A stretch of 7,669 nucleotides of DNA, from contig JAIJEI010000091.1 of assembly GCA_022739095.1 (NCBI GenBank), positions 1 to 7,669 on the forward strand. The letters run 5' to 3'. This DNA is from Bifidobacterium sp. (GTDB taxonomy: Bacteria > Actinomycetota > Actinomycetes > Actinomycetales > Bifidobacteriaceae). The notes beneath the pieces were generated by a model. That model had not been told where the DNA came from. It made no database searches and saw only the letters and a list, made by a program, of their open reading frames with translations. Positions 4,983 to 7,669 of this stretch are shown piece after piece; within the stretch, counting starts at the first letter, position 1; each line of letters starts with the position of its first letter. Both the position numbers and the translations under genes were made by a program.

Positions 4983-5927
4983 TCAGCTCAGCAGCGCCGC
5001 GATGATCGCGATAAACACCGGACTGGTCATGGTGCTCATCAGAATGCCGTCGCGTGCGAAGGTGAGACCCACGTTGTAACGGGCCGCGTAGTTGTACACG
5101 TTCTGGCCGGTGGGCAGGGCGGCGAGCACCACGCAGGCGTACAGCTCGGAGCCGCGGAAGCCCATCACGAAGTAGGCGAGCAGGAACGCGATGATCGGCA
5201 TGATGATGTTCTTGAGGACCGCGACCGTGAAGATGGCCGGGCGATCGCCCTTCTGCTGCAGCGGCTTGGTGCCGTGCAGGGACATGCCGAACGCCATCAG
5301 GATCATTGGCACAGCCGAATCGCCGATCATGTCGATCGGGTCGAAAATGAATTTCGGCACCGGGAACCAGCCGATTTTAGCGGAAATCGCGGAGACCACG
5401 ATGCCCAGCAGCGAGCCGATAAGTAGCGGCTGATGCAGTGGCTGCTTGGCGATTTCCTTGATGGAGGCCTTGCCTTTGGTGGTCACATCCAGCACTATCA
5501 GGCCCACCGGTGTGAAGATGGCCTGCTGCATGACCAGAATCGGCGCTACCAGAGCCGGATTGCCCAGAATGTAGGTGGCGATTGGCAGGCCGATGTTATT
5601 GGAATTGAGGTACAGCGAATTCAGGGCGCCGATGGTGGCGTCCGGGGCGTTCAGGTGGAAGAACATACGGTTGAGCACCAGGAACACCACACCCACCAGC
5701 ACGGCGGAGGAGAACGCCACGATAATCGAGGGGTGGAAGATGTCGAAAATCGGCTCCTTGGAGAGAATCGCGAACATCAGGCACGGGCTCGATACGAAGA
5801 AGGAGAACCGGTTGAGCACCATCTGAGCGGACGGCCCGCCGATTCGCATTCGTGCGGCGACATATCCCACCGCGATCACGATGCCGATAACGCAGAAGCC
5901 TTGCATGGCGCTGATTAGACCTGACAT
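4983..5927 (-). CDS. AEC (auxin efflux carrier) family transporter
   Basis: A 314-aa integral membrane protein with about ten hydrophobic segments, the usual size for bacterial PF03547 (Mem_trans) proteins. Family landmarks are NSNNIGLPI at 108-116 in the first half and ALPTGQNVYNYAARYN at 270-285 in the second, both helix-break regions of the inverted-repeat fold. The central hydrophilic loop lies near 150-165. Characterised members move organic acids (malate, malonate, lactate) or similar anions; the substrate here cannot be read from the sequence. The start is ATG 5927-5925 because GGGAGG (5936-5931) is placed for it; the GTG six codons upstream (5945) lacks such a site. It is divergent from dapE with 106 nt between starts, and its stop converges on the ABC remnant. 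A role in exporting fucose fermentation acids would be speculation. Confidence 0.85.
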   Translation of the reverse strand: MSGLISAMQGFCVIGIVIAVGYVAARMRIGGPSAQMVLNRFSFFVSSPCLMFAILSKEPIFDIFHPSIIVAFSSAVLVGVVFLVLNRMFFHLNAPDATIGALNSLYLNSNNIGLPIATYILGNPALVAPILVMQQAIFTPVGLIVLDVTTKGKASIKEIAKQPLHQPLLIGSLLGIVVSAISAKIGWFPVPKFIFDPIDMIGDSAVPMILMAFGMSLHGTKPLQQKGDRPAIFTVAVLKNIIMPIIAFLLAYFVMGFRGSELYACVVLAALPTGQNVYNYAARYNVGLTFARDGILMSTMTSPVFIAIIAALLS

Positions 5928-6021
5928 AATCCTCCCTTTCGCCACCCCAGTGTGGCATATAAAAATGTATTCGGCCGCAAAATCTCATGTAGTGGGTGTC
6001 CTGGGCCCGCCGCCCACGCGG

Positions 6022-6034
6022 TACGCTGTTCACA
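6022..6034 (+). promoter_or_regulatory. Probable -10 box and leaderless start of dapE
   Basis: No Shine-Dalgarno precedes the dapE ATG (6034). Instead TACGCT (6022-6027), a TAnnnT -10 box, is followed by six bases and then the A of ATG, the spacing expected if transcription starts on the start codon. The -35 region near 5999-6004 is not consensus-like. Leaderless mRNAs are common in actinobacteria, so this is the simplest reading. Confidence 0.5.
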
Positions 6035-7239
6035 TGACGCTTGAACTGAACCGCACCGCATCCACCGCCGAGCAGCTGAACAGCCTGCTCACCCAGATCA
6101 TGGAGAACTTCTCCGTGTCCGACCACGAGGGCCCCCTCACCGACGAGGTCGAGGCCTTCCTTAACGAGCAAGAGCACCTGACCGTCCGCCGTCACGGCGA
6201 CACAGTGGTGGCCAGCACCGACTTCGGCAAGCCGAGCCGTGTGATCTTGGCCGGGCACCTCGATACTGTGCCGGTCATCGACAATTTCCCACCGAAATGG
6301 CTTGAGCCCAGCGATTCGCTGATTCGCGGAGAAATCGCCCACGCTCATCCCGAAGACCGCGTGCTGTGGGGCCGCGGCGCCACCGATATGAAGGCCTCCG
6401 ACGCGGTGATGCTCTACCTCGCCGCCACGCTCGACGGCCGCACGCCGGAAACCACCCCGAAAGCCGACCTCACCTATGTCTTCTACGACCATGAGGAGGT
6501 CGTCGCCGAAAAGAACGGCCTGCGCAAGGTCGTCGAGGCCCATCCCGATTGGATCACCGGCGATTTCGCCATCATCGGCGAGCCCACCAACAGCGGCATC
6601 GAGGGCGGTTGCAACGGTACGATTCGCTTCGACGTCGTGACCCACGGCGTGGCCGCGCACTCCGCCCGTGCATGGATGGGGGAGAACGCCATCCACAAGG
6701 CGGCCGACATCCTGAACCGACTCAACGCCTACGAGCCGGCCACCGTGAACGTGGACGGGCTCGACTATCGCGAGGGTCTCAACGCCACGCTGATCTCCGG
6801 CGGCAAAGGCACGAACGTCATCCCGGATGAATGCCGCGTACACGTCAACTACCGCTTCGCCCCGGACAAGTCGCTGGCCGAGGCCAAGGCTCTGATGATG
6901 GGCGCGGACGCCGGTGCCGAACTCGGCAATGGCGAGCATGTGGCCACCGGCGGCGTGTTCGAGGACTACGGCATCGAAATGAAGGACGAAAGCCCCTCCG
7001 CGCGCCCGGGCCTGAACGCTCCGCTCGCCCAGGATCTGGTCCGACTGGTCAAGGAGCGCACCGGCCGCGAACCGCTGGCCAAGCTCGGCTGGACCGACGT
7101 GGCACGCTTCTCTCAGCTCGGTATCCCGGCCGTCAACCTCGGTGCCGGCGATCCACTGCTGGCTCACAAGCACGACGAGCAGGTGCCCGAATCCGATCTG
7201 ACCGCCATGGCCGCAATCCTTACCGACTGGCTGGTCTGA
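6034..7239 (+). CDS. dapE: Succinyl-diaminopimelate desuccinylase
   Basis: A 401-aa M20 metallopeptidase of the actinobacterial DapE type. Zinc and catalytic residues are in place: LAGHLDTVP (H75, D77), GRGATDMK (D118 bridging), DHEEV (E154 catalytic, E155), IGEPTN (E183) and AHKHDEQV (H378). The dimerisation domain starts near G192 with GCNGTIRF and carries GVAAHSAR (H209), reaching to about 290. It removes succinate from N-succinyl-LL-2,6-diaminopimelate to give LL-diaminopimelate in lysine and cell-wall synthesis, in the cytosol. ATG 6034 (MTLELNRT) fits the family N-terminus; an open extension upstream adds 51 non-family residues and overlaps the divergent promoter region. Translation is probably leaderless. 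This is a core gene and marks the return to ordinary chromosome after the fucose and ABC-remnant stretch. A general M20 deacylase is possible but less likely. Confidence 0.92.
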   Translation: MTLELNRTASTAEQLNSLLTQIMENFSVSDHEGPLTDEVEAFLNEQEHLTVRRHGDTVVASTDFGKPSRVILAGHLDTVPVIDNFPPKWLEPSDSLIRGEIAHAHPEDRVLWGRGATDMKASDAVMLYLAATLDGRTPETTPKADLTYVFYDHEEVVAEKNGLRKVVEAHPDWITGDFAIIGEPTNSGIEGGCNGTIRFDVVTHGVAAHSARAWMGENAIHKAADILNRLNAYEPATVNVDGLDYREGLNATLISGGKGTNVIPDECRVHVNYRFAPDKSLAEAKALMMGADAGAELGNGEHVATGGVFEDYGIEMKDESPSARPGLNAPLAQDLVRLVKERTGREPLAKLGWTDVARFSQLGIPAVNLGAGDPLLAHKHDEQVPESDLTAMAAILTDWLV

Positions 7240-7605
7240 GTTTTTCTCGCTCGCCTGTCGGCTCGCCTTCGCCTATAAACACTGGGCTGTTTGCTTGACG
7301 GCTCAGCCTCCCTGAGAGGAGCTGAGAGAACGTCAGCCTCGCCGGGCCACGCCCACACAAAATATGTGGCATACTAAAGGATGGTGGTTCTGCATAACCA
7401 TCAGTGTGCGAGATGGCGTCGATCCCCTTGCGGCTCTCGAGAATGAGACAACGCAAGCGCCGGTGTCCGCCACCCGCAGGACAGACTTGAGACGAAGTTG
7501 CCTTTACGCGGCGCGTTTTCGCGCGGCCACGGTGAGAGCGTGGTGTGAGCCAAGCGTATGGGCCTGGAAATAGGCGTCGTGATGCAGCGCGCCGCGAGGA
7601 GCATT
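7240..7605 (+). other. Non-coding stretch between dapE and the next gene
   Basis: These 366 nt contain no gene I can support. They hold the post-dapE stem-loop (7302-7326), a small inverted repeat CCACA/TGTGG (7353-7357, 7365-7369) next to CATACT (7370-7375, a possible weak -10 without a good -35), a short ATGGT/ACCAT repeat (7381-7385, 7397-7401) and a GCGCG-TTTT-CGCGC stem (7511-7524). Much of it is probably the promoter and long 5' leader of the gene starting at 7606. Confidence 0.4.
7302..7326 (+). terminator. Stem-loop downstream of dapE
   Basis: CTCAGC (7302-7307) and TCC (7309-7311) pair with GGA (7318-7320) and GCTGAG (7321-7326), a 9-bp stem with one bulged C and a 6-nt loop, 62 nt after the dapE stop. 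A competing small stem GCTGA/TCAGC (7321-7325 and 7333-7337) overlaps it. There is no T-run, so it may be a factor-dependent terminator site or a stabilising 3' stem rather than an intrinsic terminator. Confidence 0.35.
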
Positions 7606-7669
7606 GTGCCCACTGACAACCGTGAAGGTTTCGTCAACGACGGAACCGATAATTCAACCGTATCCAATG
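7606..7669 (+). CDS. Start of an unidentified gene (possibly ribonuclease E/G), cut by the window end
   Basis: GTG 7606 is preceded by GAGGAG (7596-7601), a well-placed ribosome site, and opens a frame that runs off the right edge after 21 codons: VPTDNREGFVNDGTDNSTVS and one further residue. The peptide is polar and rich in Asp, Asn and Thr, as in a disordered N-terminal extension; no domain is visible. In-frame ATG codons at 7582 and 7558 are possible starts but lack good ribosome sites; the frame is closed by TGA 7546-7548. From remembered bifidobacterial gene order (dapE, RNase E/G, rplU, rpmA, obg) the product may be ribonuclease E/G, whose actinobacterial forms have long disordered N-termini. 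That identity is not shown by the sequence itself. Confidence 0.45.
   Translation, partial: MPTDNREGFVNDGTDNSTVSN

Noticed and set aside
4707..5426. A 239-codon + strand frame across the ABC remnant and into the AEC region
   Set aside because: Only its first ~30 codons correspond to ATPase sequence; after about 4800 it is out of frame with the permease remnant and then antisense to the AEC gene.
5956..5985. AT-rich TATAAA-like segment (5958-5963) as the dapE promoter
   Set aside because: There is no -35 match 16-18 nt upstream (those bases are the AEC ribosome site), and it would leave a ~65-nt leader without a ribosome site. It may belong to the AEC promoter on the other strand, but I could not place clean boxes there either.
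5596..7173. A 525-codon open frame on the - strand
   Set aside because: It is antisense to dapE, whose catalytic motifs are all intact, and continues out of frame through the AEC gene; its composition is that of a shadow frame.
7364..7573. A 69-codon + strand frame and an 88-codon - strand frame (7401-7667) after dapE
   Set aside because: Neither has a ribosome site, a recognisable motif or natural composition; the second is antisense to the partial gene at 7606.
1..7669. CRISPR arrays, tRNA or rRNA genes, insertion sequences, attachment sites
   Set aside because: I saw no regularly spaced repeats, no tRNA cloverleaf, no rRNA-like stretch, and no transposase or integrase motif in any frame.

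Overview
The window looks like Bifidobacterium chromosome, most likely the B. longum group. The reasons are high GC, purine-rich Shine-Dalgarno sites close to ATG starts, a set of non-phosphorylating L-fucose catabolism genes of the type described in infant-gut bifidobacteria, and an actinobacterial-type DapE. The species is inferred from gene content and style, not from a database match.

Positions 1-3447 (+ strand) are the distal part of an L-fucose catabolic operon: the last 53 codons of a short-chain dehydrogenase (probably L-fucose dehydrogenase), a structured 222-nt leader, a FucP-type fucose:H+ symporter, an L-fuconolactonase-type amidohydrolase and a DapA-fold aldolase (probably 2-keto-3-deoxy-L-fuconate aldolase). 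Positions 3448-3762 hold no gene but carry a long inverted repeat and a strong two-way terminator. On the - strand, converging on the operon, lies fucU (L-fucose mutarotase). Together these would import L-fucose, equilibrate its anomers, oxidise it to the lactone, open the lactone and, after a dehydratase step whose gene is not in the window, cleave the product to pyruvate and L-lactaldehyde.

Positions 4210-4455 contain three adjacent palindromic elements and a recognisable promoter/operator that now drives only a wreck. Positions 4456-4980 are the remains of an ABC exporter locus: the N-terminal half of a LolD-type ATPase with two single-base frameshifts, joined directly to the last ~60 codons of an FtsX-type permease. 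This is a deletion scar between the fucose genes and the chromosomal genes to the right.

Positions 4983-5927 (- strand) encode an auxin-efflux-carrier (AEC) family transporter. Divergent from it is dapE (6034-7239, +), a lysine/peptidoglycan biosynthesis gene that seems to be translated from a leaderless mRNA. After a 366-nt non-coding stretch, the first 21 codons of another + strand gene begin at 7606. It is possibly ribonuclease E/G, judged only from remembered bifidobacterial gene order.

I found no wholly new system. The most useful observations are the loss of the proton-coupling Asp position in FucP, the multi-hairpin fucP leader, the deletion-fused ABC remnant with an intact operator, and the leaderless dapE promoter.
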